Notes: generated by a model from the letters alone, not told the origin. 64,000 nt of DNA from Bacteroidales bacterium UBA3743 (GCA_002371265.1 DFGT01000007.1:6107-70106); one strand, 5' to 3'; shown: positions 45,435-55,177, numbered from the stretch's first letter. Translations and numbers: made by a program.

Positions 45435-45881
45435 ATCGTAAAATATCTATCACAAAATTATTACATTAATGAAACAAGCCAAAAGTCAATAATATTTTTT
45501 TTGTTTCATTTGTGAAAAAATGTAAAAATATGAGGTAAATCACGCATAAATACATTCATTTGGGCCATTTTTAACCAATATGAGAATTAAAATTCAGTTT
45601 TTCTCGACATATTGACAACCCATTTTTTCGTATCACACATTATTACATCTTCAAATTTTTCCGCAAGATATGAAATTCTGTTAATTTTCACGTGTTTTTA
45701 TGACATTTTTGTTACAAAAATTAGCAAATCAGCATCATAAATAATTCAGCTATTAATGTGAATGATATTGTCGAAATGCCAACATTATCTATTTTTTCCA
45801 AAAAACTAATTGTAAGTTAGGCGTACAAAGGTTATCTTTGCGACGTTTTAAGTAGACTACATTTGTAAGTAGAGAAAAAAA
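45435..45881. other. Divergent regulatory gap between DUF3276 and thrS
   Basis: 447 bp, AT-rich, no gene. A TAATTTTG element for DUF3276 lies at 45453-45460 (minus) and the thrS promoter at 45810-45840. The unusually long space could hold further control sites, but I see no structured leader. Confidence 0.6.
45810..45840 (+). promoter_or_regulatory. Bacteroidota promoter of the thrS-infC-rpmI-rplT operon
   Basis: A -33 TTG at 45810-45812 and -7 TATCTTTG at 45833-45840, 20 bp apart, near the canonical spacing. The thrS ATG follows 41 bp later. Confidence 0.72.
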
Positions 45882-47822
45882 ATGGTAAAAATTACATTCC
45901 CAGACGGTTCCGTTCGTGAATTTGAGAACGGCGTCACAGGTTATCAGATCGCAGAGAGCATCTCTTCACGTTTGGCACAGGACGTGCTGGCGATCAGCGT
46001 AAACGGAGAGACAAGAGACTTGAATCGCGCAATCAACGAGGATGCGGCTATCAAGTTGTTCAAATTTGAAGACGAAGAGGGTAAGCACACATTCTGGCAT
46101 ACTTCAGCCCACTTGATGGCCCAGGCAATCCAGATGCTTTATCCAAACGCAAAATTCGGTATCGGACCAGCTATTGAAAACGGTTTCTACTACGATATCG
46201 ATTTCGGCGACATCACATTGAAAGAGTCGGATTTCGCAGCCATCGAAAAGAAGATGATGGAAATCGTTGCGACAAAGCAGACCCTAACTCGCGTCGACAT
46301 CTCAAAGGCAGACGCAATGAAGATGTTCGAGCAGAGAGGCGAAGTATATAAGACTGAGTTGATCAGCGAGCTTGAAGACGGAAAGATCACCCTATACGAG
46401 CAGGGAAGCTTCACAGACCTTTGCCGTGGACCACACTTGAAAGATGTGTCTCCAATCAAGGCAGTCAAGATCACTTCTCTTGCAGGAGCATATTGGAGAG
46501 GCGACGAGAAGAGAAAGCAGCTTACTCGTCTTTACGCCATCACATTCCCTAAGAAGAAGATGCTCGACGAGTATCTTGAACTTTTGGAGGAGGCTAAGAA
46601 GCGCGACCACAGAAAGATCGGCAAGGAGATGGAATTGTTCATGTTCACAGACATGGTGGGCAAAGGACTTCCAATGTGGCTTCCAAAGGGAACAGCTCTT
46701 CGCTTGCGTCTGGAGGATATGCTAAAGAAGATTCAAAAAAGATTCGGCTACCAGCAGGTAATCACTCCTCATATCGGAAACAAGAACCTATACGTCACTT
46801 CAGGACACTGGGATCACTACGGTGAAGACAGCTTCCGTCCTATCGAGACACCAGAAGAGGGAGAAGTATACATGCTTAAGCCAATGAACTGCCCTCACCA
46901 CTGTATGATCTTCAAATATCAGCCACGTTCATACCGTGACCTACCTTTGCGTCTTGCAGAGTTTGGTACTGTATATAGATATGAGCAGAGCGGTGAGCTT
47001 CACGGATTGACACGTGTACGTTCGTTTACACAGGATGACGCGCACTTGTTCGTACGTCCAGACCAGGTAAAAGAGGAGTTCATGCGTGTGATGGACATCA
47101 TCGGAATCATCTTCAAGGCTTTGAATTTCGACAATTTCGAGGCTCAGATTTCATTGAGAGATCCAAACAACACCACTAAATATGTAGGAACAGAGGAGAA
47201 CTGGAACAAAGCGGAGCAGGCGATCATCGAGGCATGCAAGGAGAAAGGAATGCCAGCACGCGTTGAATATGGCGAGGCAGCGTTCTACGGACCTAAGCTC
47301 GACTTCATGGTGAAGGATGCTCTTGGACGCCGTTGGCAGCTAGGAACAATCCAGGTGGACTACAACTTGCCAGAGAGATTCGGTCTTGAATATGTAGGAG
47401 AAGACAACCAGAAGCACCGTCCAGTGATGATCCACCGTGCACCATTCGGATCTATGGAAAGATTCGTAGCCGTGTTGATCGAGCACACAGCAGGAAAATT
47501 CCCATTGTGGCTGACACCAGACCAGGTAGCAATCCTGCCAATCAGCGAGAAGTACAACGACTACGCAAGAAAGGTACAGGAGTATTTGGACTCTAAAGAT
47601 GTGAGAGCCATCGTCGACGACAGAAACGAGAAAATCGGAAGAAAAATCCGCGACAATGAGATCAAACACATCCCTTACATGTTGATTGTAGGAGAGAAAG
47701 AAGCAGAAAATGATGAAGTTTCTGTAAGAAAACAGGGCGAAGGTGATAAAGGTTCAATTAAATTTACTACATTTGCCGAGAATTTGAATGCAGAAGTGGC
47801 TCAAATGTTGAGCGAATTCTAA
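45882..47822 (+). CDS. thrS: Threonine--tRNA ligase
   Basis: 646 aa. TGS domain (1-60), the editing second domain with its HxxxH (HTSAHLMAQAIQ), class II core with motif 2 (VYRYEQSGELHGLTRVRSF), zinc ligands (Cys in MNCPHHC and later His residues) and a C-terminal anticodon-binding domain. Length is typical. The ThrRS-IF3-L35-L20 gene order is conserved in many bacteria. Confidence 0.97.
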   Translation: MVKITFPDGSVREFENGVTGYQIAESISSRLAQDVLAISVNGETRDLNRAINEDAAIKLFKFEDEEGKHTFWHTSAHLMAQAIQMLYPNAKFGIGPAIENGFYYDIDFGDITLKESDFAAIEKKMMEIVATKQTLTRVDISKADAMKMFEQRGEVYKTELISELEDGKITLYEQGSFTDLCRGPHLKDVSPIKAVKITSLAGAYWRGDEKRKQLTRLYAITFPKKKMLDEYLELLEEAKKRDHRKIGKEMELFMFTDMVGKGLPMWLPKGTALRLRLEDMLKKIQKRFGYQQVITPHIGNKNLYVTSGHWDHYGEDSFRPIETPEEGEVYMLKPMNCPHHCMIFKYQPRSYRDLPLRLAEFGTVYRYEQSGELHGLTRVRSFTQDDAHLFVRPDQVKEEFMRVMDIIGIIFKALNFDNFEAQISLRDPNNTTKYVGTEENWNKAEQAIIEACKEKGMPARVEYGEAAFYGPKLDFMVKDALGRRWQLGTIQVDYNLPERFGLEYVGEDNQKHRPVMIHRAPFGSMERFVAVLIEHTAGKFPLWLTPDQVAILPISEKYNDYARKVQEYLDSKDVRAIVDDRNEKIGRKIRDNEIKHIPYMLIVGEKEAENDEVSVRKQGEGDKGSIKFTTFAENLNAEVAQMLSEF

Positions 47823-47858
47823 GATTCAAGAATATAACAAGATAATTAATAACTATTT

Positions 47859-47876
47859 AAGGAGGATATTGCTATC
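47859..47876 (+). promoter_or_regulatory. Strong Shine-Dalgarno sequence and ATC start of infC
   Basis: AAGGAGG (47859-47865) is a near-perfect Shine-Dalgarno, rare in this genome, placed 8 nt before an ATC codon at 47874. No ATG, GTG or TTG in this frame lies between the upstream stop (47850) and the conserved IF-3 N-terminal domain. Confidence 0.75.
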
Positions 47877-48488
47877 GCAACTCAACCATTTTTCAAGAAG
47901 CCAAAGACTGCTGATACAGCAGCGCCAGGCAACAAACCCGCACAAAGTCCTAGAGACAACAAGGGTACTCAGAAAGAGCAGGCTCACAAAATAAACGACG
48001 AGATCAGAGCCAAAGAGGTTCGTTTGGTAGGCGACAACGTAGAGCAAGGAGTGGTTTCATTAGAAAAAGCACTTCAGATTGCTGACGAATTGGAGCTTGA
48101 CTTAGTTGAGATTTCACCGAACGCAGAGCCACCTGTTTGTAAAGTTATTGATTATCAGAAGTTCCTTTACCAGCAGAAAAAGCGTGAAAAGGAATTGAAG
48201 TCAAAGCAGGTGAAGGTTGTAGTCAAAGAGATAAGATTCGGTCCTCAGACTGATGACCACGACTACGAATTCAAACTTCGCCATGCGATTGAGTTCTTGA
48301 AAGAGGGAGCCAAGATAAAGGCATTCGTATTCTTCAAGGGACGTTCCATCCTATTCAAGGAGCAGGGAGAGGTGTTGCTACTTCGCTTTGCCAACGATTT
48401 GGAAGAGTATGGGAAGGTGGATCAGATGCCATTGCTTGAAGGAAAGAGAATGATCATCACGCTTTCTCCAAAGAAAAAGACCAAGTAA
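47874..48488 (+). CDS. infC: Translation initiation factor IF-3, non-canonical ATC start
   Basis: About 204 aa. The frame extends 50 codons upstream of the TTG at 48024, through a Pro/Lys-rich tail and the conserved KINDEIRAKEVRLVGDN start of the IF-3 N-domain, so the TTG is internal. Initiation at ATC (47874; ATT at 47868 is the alternative but too close to the Shine-Dalgarno) parallels the AUU start of E. coli infC, where IF-3 rejects its own unusual start and thereby limits its synthesis. The C-domain (KVVVKEIRFGPQTDDHDYEFK) is complete. Confidence 0.9.
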   Translation: MATQPFFKKPKTADTAAPGNKPAQSPRDNKGTQKEQAHKINDEIRAKEVRLVGDNVEQGVVSLEKALQIADELELDLVEISPNAEPPVCKVIDYQKFLYQQKKREKELKSKQVKVVVKEIRFGPQTDDHDYEFKLRHAIEFLKEGAKIKAFVFFKGRSILFKEQGEVLLLRFANDLEEYGKVDQMPLLEGKRMIITLSPKKKTK

Positions 48489-48525
48489 AAATACTAGGTA
48501 TAAAGGTTAATTAAAAATTAAAAAA

Positions 48526-48723
48526 ATGCCAAAAGTTAAGACTAATTCCGGTGCCAAAAAAAGATTTCTTCTTACCGGAACAGGAAAGATCAAAAGAAAG
48601 CACGCTTACAAGCGTCACATTTTGACAAAGAAGACAAAGAAGCAGAAGCTTAATCTAACTCACGATGCAATCGTAGCATCTTGTGACCGTAAGGAAGTAA
48701 GAGATTTGCTAAATCTTAGATAA
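48526..48723 (+). CDS. rpmI: 50S ribosomal protein L35
   Basis: 65 aa, very basic, starting MPKVKTNSGAKKRF and containing HILTKKTKKQKLNL, matching L35. Lies between infC and rplT as usual. Confidence 0.95.
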   Translation: MPKVKTNSGAKKRFLLTGTGKIKRKHAYKRHILTKKTKKQKLNLTHDAIVASCDRKEVRDLLNLR

Positions 48724-48844
48724 GTCTGAGTTATCAGGTGAACTAAGAAGATTTGTCTTAAACAGAAATTTTTAATTTATTAAACAGAGTTGATAGCCAA
48801 AAAGATCTCATAAAGAGACGCTATTGCTCACAAAACTTAAAAAA

Positions 48845-49189
48845 ATGCCAAGATCAGTCAATCACGTTGCTTCAAGAGCAAAGAGAAAGAGAATTCTAAA
48901 GCTTACAAGAGGTTACTACGGAGCTAGAAAGAACGTTTGGACGGTAGCAAAGAACACTTGGGAGAAGGGTTTGACTTACGCTTACCGTGACCGTAAGAAC
49001 AAGAAGCGTAACTTCCGTGGACTATGGATCCAGAGAATTAACGCTGCTGCAAGACTAGAGGGTCTTTCATACTCAAAGCTTATGGGTGCTATCCATAAGG
49101 CAGGTATCGAGATGAACCGTAAGGTGTTAGCAGATTTGGCTATGAACCAGCCTGAAGCTTTCAAGGCTGTTGTAGCTAAGGTAAAGTAA
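48845..49189 (+). CDS. rplT: 50S ribosomal protein L20
   Basis: 114 aa from the ATG at 48845 (MPRSVNHVASRAKRKRIL); the longer frame adds unrelated residues. RGYYGARKN and RDRKNKKRNFRGLWIQRINA are conserved. Last gene of the thrS operon; in E. coli L20 represses its own operon, but no such leader structure is evident here. Confidence 0.95.
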   Translation: MPRSVNHVASRAKRKRILKLTRGYYGARKNVWTVAKNTWEKGLTYAYRDRKNKKRNFRGLWIQRINAAARLEGLSYSKLMGAIHKAGIEMNRKVLADLAMNQPEAFKAVVAKVK

Positions 49190-49214
49190 ATTAAGCTTTA
49201 TTCGGAATAAAAAA

Positions 49215-49242
49215 CCTGATGTCTAAGACATCAGGTTTTTTT
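49215..49242 (+). terminator. Intrinsic terminator of the thrS-rplT operon
   Basis: Perfect 9-bp stem CCTGATGTC / GACATCAGG with TAA loop and seven T. Confidence 0.93.
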
Positions 49243-49687
49243 GTGTTTATTGGCAGTTGGCTATTGGCTTATAGCTTATGGCAGGCGACGGGAATCATTC
49301 CATGCGGAGCTAATGAAGAGTGATTATTTCAGAAACTTCGCAGATTTACATCCATTAAAGGCATTTTCCCCAACTGAGACTTTCTTCTCAAAATTGGCTA
49401 TTATTAATTGTTTTGTATTGCCTTCCAGGCAAAGTAGAGACGTTGCGCGCAACGTCTCTACTTCATCCCAGATTACCACCGCTTCGCTTGTGGCGTCTTC
49501 CAGACGACTTTATTCGACGTTTTCAAATCCTCGACCATCTTTAATATTGCAATAGCCTATTCCATTACTCTTTTTATATTTAAGACACTAGAATGCCATA
49601 AAGGATCGCACTCACCTTCTTCATGCAAGTTTGTATGGACTAACACGTAATTTAACCCAAAATCTTTTATTTCCAATTCTAATGTTT
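49243..49687. other. Intergenic repeat stretch left of CRISPR array 1
   Basis: No gene. 49263-49281 repeats the GGCTTATAGCTTATGGC motif of 7982-8003. 49415-49510 is a copy of the module mosaic (TTGCCTTCCAGGCAA, CGCTTCGCTTG, CGTCTTCCAGACG) interrupted by a GTAGAGACG palindrome. Further right to the array nothing is recognisable. Confidence 0.55.
49434..49461. repeat. Perfect 28-bp GTAGAGACG palindrome
   Basis: GTAGAGACGTTGCG followed directly by its exact reverse complement. The same sequence recurs at 63977-64000, cut by the window end, and its core forms the terminator at 2618. Confidence 0.9.
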
Positions 49688-51021
49688 GCGGGAAACAGTA
49701 GAAATCTAAGGCTCTCTATAGAGATGAAGAACCTGAATTTTATAAAATTATCTACAACAGTAGAAATCTAAGGCTCTCTATAGAGACTAAAAGTATGGAA
49801 AGATGGTAAAACTTTATCTACAACAGTAGAAATCTAATGCTCTCTATAGAGAAAAGACGTGCTTTCTTACATAGACAAGATCTACAACAGTAGAAATCTA
49901 ATGCTCTCTATAGAGTTGACTCATTTGAAGAGGCTTATGAAGCATCTACAACAGTAGAAATCTAATGCTCTCTATAGAGGAAAGACTAGAAGAAGCTGAG
50001 AGTGTGAATCTACAACAGTAGAAATCTAATGCTCTCTATAGAGCAACTAGTATGCATCGGTGGCGAAATAGGATCTACAACAGTAGAAATCTAATGCTCT
50101 CTATAGAGCTAATAAGTATTTAATATGCAACAAATGATCTACAACAGTAGAAATCTAATGCTCTCTATAGAGCCTTGGCGTAATCTAAGGAATAGCTTAA
50201 TGATCTACAACAGTAGAAATCTAATGCTCTCTATAGAGTCCATTACCAATTATCTACCAAATTACGCATCTACAACAGTAGAAATCTAATGCTCTCTATA
50301 GAGGACGTACTTCCCAGTGAGAAGGGGATATCTATCTACAACAGTAGAAATCTAATGCTCTCTATAGAGTTGACAACGTAGGAAAAGTCGTGAGCTTCAT
50401 CTACAACAGTAGAAATCTAATGCTCTCTATAGAGAAAAAACATATAACAATGGCAAATCTAAAATCTACAACAGTAGAAATCTAATGCTCTCTATAGAGA
50501 TTCTCTCAGAGAGATTTACAAATCTTTATCTACAACAGTAGAAATCTAATGCTCTCTATAGAGGAGATATTACTCTTTCTTATGTAGCTCAAATCTACAA
50601 CAGTAGAAATCTAATGCTCTCTATAGAGATTTGGAATTGGCAAAAAGGCTATGGGGATATCTACAACAGTAGAAATCTAATGCTCTCTATAGAGTTCATC
50701 AAGAATAATGAGGAGAAAGAATTGAATCTACAACAGTAGAAATCTAATGCTCTCTATAGAGTCGAGACGAACAGCAAAAGAAGGTCTTCGAATCTACAAC
50801 AGTAGAAATCTAATGCTCTCTATAGAGAATGGTGGGGAAAGGAATATCGAGAAAATATCTACAACAGTAGAAATCTAATGCTCTCTATAGAGTGCCAACC
50901 CTCCTAATCCTGGAATATAGATCTACAACAGTAGAAATCTAATGCTCTCTATAGAGAGGACACAACAGATTCAGGATTTACAAGAATCTACAACAGTAGA
51001 AATCTAATGCTCTCTATAGAG
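49688..51021 (-). CRISPR. CRISPR array 1: 21 repeats, 20 spacers, Cas12a-type repeat
   Basis: 36-bp repeats (plus-strand view starts ATCTACAACAGTAGAAATCT and ends CTATAGAG) with spacers of 26-31 bp, from 49750 on. The leftmost repeat (49688-49723) has lost its first 8 bases, and the first two carry AAGG where the rest have AATG; such decay marks the leader-distal end, so transcription is leftwards. Read on the minus strand the repeat ends TTTCTACTGTTGTAGAT, whose TCTAC/GTAGA hairpin is the Cas12a-type crRNA handle, and begins with the self-complementary CTCTATAGAG. Leader at 51022-51097. Confidence 0.98.
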
Positions 51022-51097
51022 AGCAACTTTCCTGCAAATCTACACAAAAGATTATAAATCAGCAATATTCTCTGTCAAGTTTTTTGACATCTTTTAG
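51022..51097 (-). promoter_or_regulatory. Leader and promoter of CRISPR array 1
   Basis: About 76 bp that recur with one difference after array 2. On the minus strand TTGACA (51073-51078) and TATAAT (51051-51056) are 16 bp apart, a consensus sigma70-type pair 30 bp from the first repeat. TGTCAA-GTTTT-TTGACA (51073-51089) is a perfect inverted repeat over the -35, which could be an operator or supply a divergent -35 towards the effector. Confidence 0.72.
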
Positions 51098-51283
51098 GGG
51101 GGTATATTAATCAAAAAATTAGAGCTTTTATATAAGTAGCTATCTATCAGAATATTATATTTCAACAACTACTATATTCTCTTCTTGTATACACGCAGGA
51201 TTGCAAAAAAACTTACAGGCATATTGTTTTATTCATAAATATCATTTATTTTTAACCTTAATAATTTCTAATACGAATTGATT

Positions 51284-54200
51284 ATGGGAAAAAATGAAAA
51301 CAAATACCAGTTATCAAAAACATTACGTTTTGGACTAACACTAAAAGAGAAGATTTCGAATAATGAGAAAACACCTTACCAAAGCCATTCTCAATTCAGA
51401 GATTTAATTATCCTTTCAGAAAACAGAATCAGAGAAGGTATCAGCACTCCCCAAAACCGTGACTTACCCTCTTTTATCCACAGAATTCAAAATTGCACCG
51501 ATTTTATCAATGATTTCATCCATGATTGGTGGATGATTCTGATGCACACAGGACAAATTGAATTGGACAAAGACTACTATAAAAGCCTAACTAAAAAAGT
51601 GGGATTTGTAGGTTTCTGGTACAAAGAGAACAAAAAAAAGGGTGGAAAAACGAAGCAACCACAAGCCAGAAACATACCAATGGGTGAGCTTAGACATCTT
51701 TGTCCCCAAAATACTAAGGAGTGTGCCACATACATCACCGATTATTGGAAAGATCTTTTGATAACAGCAACCAACAAACTGTATGAAAGCAGTGAACAAC
51801 AAAAGAAATTCATCAAAGCGATGGAGCAGAATCGCACGGATAACAAACCTAACGAAATAGATCTGAAAAAATCTTTTTTGAGTCTGGTATCTGTGACAAT
51901 GGAACTGCTAAACCCTATTCTAAACGGGCAGATACTATTCAACAAAATGGACAGGCTCGATATGTCTAAAAAAAGCGACAATGATTTCATTGATTTCGTC
52001 AATGATCACGAAACGGTTCGTGAATTAAACAATGACATTGAAGAAATAATCGCTGATTTCAAAGAAAACGGCAATAATGTAAACTATTGCAAAGCGACAC
52101 TTAATCCAGACACAGCATTAAAGCAACACAACAACAATATTCCAAATGATATAGCAACTGATTTGGAAGAGCTAATGATGGACAGCATCGTCGGAAATTA
52201 TGATGATGTCAACTCTTTTATGGATAATTATGTTTCAAATTTATCTGCAAAAGATAAAATAAAAAAAATCAAAGACTCCAATATAAGCCTTATTTATCGC
52301 GCTATCCTCTTCAAATACAAGATGATTCCGGCAAACGTAAGAAGAGATATAGCCCAAGGAATGGCCAAAAAGCTCAATAAAGACGAAGAGAATATCTACA
52401 GTTTTCTATGCGAGTTTGGCACTTTGCGTACTCCACAAAAAGACTACGCTGATCTGAAGGACAAGGACAGTTTCAATCTTGACAACTATCCATTGAAAGT
52501 GGCGTTTGATTTCGCATGGGAGGGATTAGCAAAAGCTTGGTATCACGACCAATCTGATTTTCCTATTGATCCATGTCGTGATTTTCTACAAGAAAATTTT
52601 GATGTGAACTTAGAGGAAGACCAAGAAGACGAATATTTTCTTCTGTATGCAGATCTTATCGAGCTAAACGCCTTATTATCAACTCTCGACAAAGGGAATC
52701 CTGCAGACCCCGACTCAATAAAAAATGAAGCATTGGAGATGGTCGAATACATAAATTGGAATTCACTTGACAAAAAAAATGGAAACTACTACAAAAAAAT
52801 AATCAAAAACCGTCTGAAATCTTCGAAGGGCAACGAAACGTACGAAAGAATAAAAAAAGAGATTTCCATGAGCCGTGGACGTCTTAAGAACAAAATAGAA
52901 AAATATGACGATCTCACTTCTCAATACAAGCGTATTGCCATGGATTTAGGAAAGAAATTCGCCTCTTTACGAGACAAAATTATAGCTGCGAATGAGGATA
53001 ACAAGGTGACTCACTATGCAATGATTCTTGAGGATTCCAATTGCGACAAATATCTCTTGTTGCAAAAAGTAAGCAATAACATTTATCATTGTATGAGTTA
53101 CGATTCTTCAGATCCCAAAGCTTACTATGTCGACTCTATCACATCTTCTGCAATAGCAAAGATGATCAGAAAGGAAACGAATCCATCCAAGATAAGAGAG
53201 TATGCTGAATTAGAAGAGAAAGAAAGAGAGAGACGGAACGTTGATGATTGGTGCAGGTTTATAAGCAAAAAAGAATACGACAGGAGGTATCAGTTGAATA
53301 TTAACAATGGTTTATCTTTTGAGGCACTAAAAAAAGAGATCGATTCCAAGAGTTATATTTTGGTGAAAAAGAACATTAGTGTTGATTCTATCCGTGAACT
53401 TGTTGAAAATGAAGGATGCCTTCTTTTCCCTATCGTCAATAAAGACCTCACAAAGGAAAGGAAAACAACAGAAGACAATCAATTCACAAAAGATTGGAAT
53501 ATGATATTCTCTGGGTCTGAAACCAATTGGAGATTAACCCCTGAATTCAGAGTGACGTATAGAAATCCAGTACCAGGATATCCTAATGACAAATTTGGGT
53601 CGAAAAGATATTCAAGATTCCAGATGAACGCTCATTTTGTATGCGATTTTATTCCATCCTCTAATTCATACACATCCAACAGAGAGCAAATCGCCATATT
53701 CAAAGACGAGGGAGAACAGAAAAAGAGAGTAGAGGAATTTAATCGCACCCTATCAAACATCAATCAAAAATTCTATGTCATTGGTATTGATAGAGGGCAA
53801 AAAGAGCTTGCCACACTTTGTGTCGTCGACCAGGATAAGAAAATACACGGAGATTTTAAGATCTACACTCGCAAATTCAATTCCGAAAGAAAGCAATGGG
53901 AGCATTATTCTCTCGAAGGAGAAAAAGGGACAAGAAACATCCTTGATCTATCTAACCTTCGTGTTGAGACGACCATTATAATTGATGGCAAACCAGAAAG
54001 GAGACAAGTGCTTGTCGATCTGAGTGAGGTGTTGGTGAAGGATAAAGAAGGAAATTACACAAAGCCCAACAAGATGCAGATCAAAATGCAACAAATGGCT
54101 TATGTTCGAAAGCTTCAGTTCCAAATGCAGGCAAATCCAACCGAGGTTTTGGAATGGTATGAGCAGAATCCAACAGAAGAGTTGATCATAAAGAATCTCG

Positions 54201-55177
54201 TCGACAAAGAGAACGGAGAAAAGGGACTTATCTCTTTCTACGGAACAGCACTTGTAGAACTAGACCAGACACTTCCCGTCTCAAAAATAAAAGAGATGCT
54301 CGAGGAATTTAAGATACTGAAGCAAAGAGAAAGCAAAAAGGAGAATGTGCAAAAAGAGCTGAATAACCTTACACAACTTGAAGCTGTCGACAGTCTGAAA
54401 GCAGGAATTGTCGCAAACATGGTTGGTGTGATCTCATATATCTTAAAGACACTGGATTATAATGCCTATATCTCACTCGAAGATTTGTCTACAGTGCAAT
54501 CCAGCACCGAATTTGCAAGTGGAATATCAGGAGCAATCACCAAAATGTCGAGAGAAGAAGGAAGAAGAATAGATGTGGAGAAATATGCCGGTCTTGGATT
54601 GTATAATTTCTTCGAGATGCAATTGCTACGAAAACTACACCGCATACAAACAGACAACGGAAACATTCTTCATCTTGTCCCTGCTTTCCGTGCCCAAAAG
54701 AATTACGACCACATCATGGTAGGAAAAGAAAAAATAAAGAACCAATTTGGAATCGTGTTCTTTGTAGACGCGGCAGCTACATCTATCAAATGCCCACGCT
54801 GTGGAGCGGTCAATGAGGATAAATTCAATCCAGATAAACAAAAGTACCCAGATGCAGAAAAAGGGCCAAAATTGAGAAATCGCAAGGAGCAGTCAGGCAA
54901 AAAAGTATGGGTAACCAGAGACAAGGAAGACGACGACCGTATCAAATGCTATTGCTGTGGATTCGACACAAAGGAAAAGAACGAAGGAAATCCTTTTATG
55001 TATATCAAGAGTGGCGACGACAATGCAGCCTATCTTATATCAGATTTAGGAGTTGAGTCTTACAGAAAAGCTTATGAATTAGCTGCGACTGTAGTGGAAG
55101 ACAGAAAAAAAACATTAACTAACAATTTAAATCAAAGCAACTACAAAATTAGATTTTTATGGCACACTATGTATTAG
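51284..55177 (+). CDS. cas12a2: Cas12a2-type CRISPR effector (Cas12a-like, RNA-triggered class)
   Basis: 1297 aa from the ATG at 51284; the codon two before is TTG. N-terminal KYQLSKTLRFGL matches the WED start of Cas12a (YSLSKTLRFEL). The RuvC split is clear: GIDRG (D836), YISLEDL (E1066) and SGDDNAAY (D1245). Between RuvC-II and III, where Cas12a has its large Nuc domain, there are only about 110 residues with CPRC (C1170, C1173) and CYCC (C1222, C1225), a zinc-ribbon layout known from Cas12a2. Cas12a2 binds target RNA with a Cas12a-type crRNA and then degrades nucleic acids nonspecifically, causing abortive infection. Membership of Cas12a2 or a close RNA-triggered sister clade needs a tree. 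No cas1/2/4 nearby. The gene overlaps the next one by 19 bp. Confidence 0.9.
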   Translation: MGKNENKYQLSKTLRFGLTLKEKISNNEKTPYQSHSQFRDLIILSENRIREGISTPQNRDLPSFIHRIQNCTDFINDFIHDWWMILMHTGQIELDKDYYKSLTKKVGFVGFWYKENKKKGGKTKQPQARNIPMGELRHLCPQNTKECATYITDYWKDLLITATNKLYESSEQQKKFIKAMEQNRTDNKPNEIDLKKSFLSLVSVTMELLNPILNGQILFNKMDRLDMSKKSDNDFIDFVNDHETVRELNNDIEEIIADFKENGNNVNYCKATLNPDTALKQHNNNIPNDIATDLEELMMDSIVGNYDDVNSFMDNYVSNLSAKDKIKKIKDSNISLIYRAILFKYKMIPANVRRDIAQGMAKKLNKDEENIYSFLCEFGTLRTPQKDYADLKDKDSFNLDNYPLKVAFDFAWEGLAKAWYHDQSDFPIDPCRDFLQENFDVNLEEDQEDEYFLLYADLIELNALLSTLDKGNPADPDSIKNEALEMVEYINWNSLDKKNGNYYKKIIKNRLKSSKGNETYERIKKEISMSRGRLKNKIEKYDDLTSQYKRIAMDLGKKFASLRDKIIAANEDNKVTHYAMILEDSNCDKYLLLQKVSNNIYHCMSYDSSDPKAYYVDSITSSAIAKMIRKETNPSKIREYAELEEKERERRNVDDWCRFISKKEYDRRYQLNINNGLSFEALKKEIDSKSYILVKKNISVDSIRELVENEGCLLFPIVNKDLTKERKTTEDNQFTKDWNMIFSGSETNWRLTPEFRVTYRNPVPGYPNDKFGSKRYSRFQMNAHFVCDFIPSSNSYTSNREQIAIFKDEGEQKKRVEEFNRTLSNINQKFYVIGIDRGQKELATLCVVDQDKKIHGDFKIYTRKFNSERKQWEHYSLEGEKGTRNILDLSNLRVETTIIIDGKPERRQVLVDLSEVLVKDKEGNYTKPNKMQIKMQQMAYVRKLQFQMQANPTEVLEWYEQNPTEELIIKNLVDKENGEKGLISFYGTALVELDQTLPVSKIKEMLEEFKILKQRESKKENVQKELNNLTQLEAVDSLKAGIVANMVGVISYILKTLDYNAYISLEDLSTVQSSTEFASGISGAITKMSREEGRRIDVEKYAGLGLYNFFEMQLLRKLHRIQTDNGNILHLVPAFRAQKNYDHIMVGKEKIKNQFGIVFFVDAAATSIKCPRCGAVNEDKFNPDKQKYPDAEKGPKLRNRKEQSGKKVWVTRDKEDDDRIKCYCCGFDTKEKNEGNPFMYIKSGDDNAAYLISDLGVESYRKAYELAATVVEDRKKTLTNNLNQSNYKIRFLWHTMY

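Noticed and set aside
48024..48026. TTG at 48024 as the start of infC
   Set aside because: It lies inside the conserved IF-3 N-terminal domain; the coding frame continues 50 codons upstream to a strong Shine-Dalgarno.
51278..51283. Start of the effector at the TTG at 51278
   Set aside because: The ATG two codons later gives the same protein and aligns with the Cas12a N-terminus without extra residues.
51098..51283. tracrRNA or anti-repeat between array 1 and cas12a2
   Set aside because: No stretch complementary to the repeat is visible, and the handle hairpin is of the tracr-free Cas12a kind.
51284..55177. Effector as an ordinary DNA-cutting Cas12a, or as a TnpB/IscB-like transposon nuclease
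   Set aside because: The Nuc domain is missing and replaced by two CxxC pairs, against Cas12a; size, WED start and CRISPR arrays argue against a TnpB.
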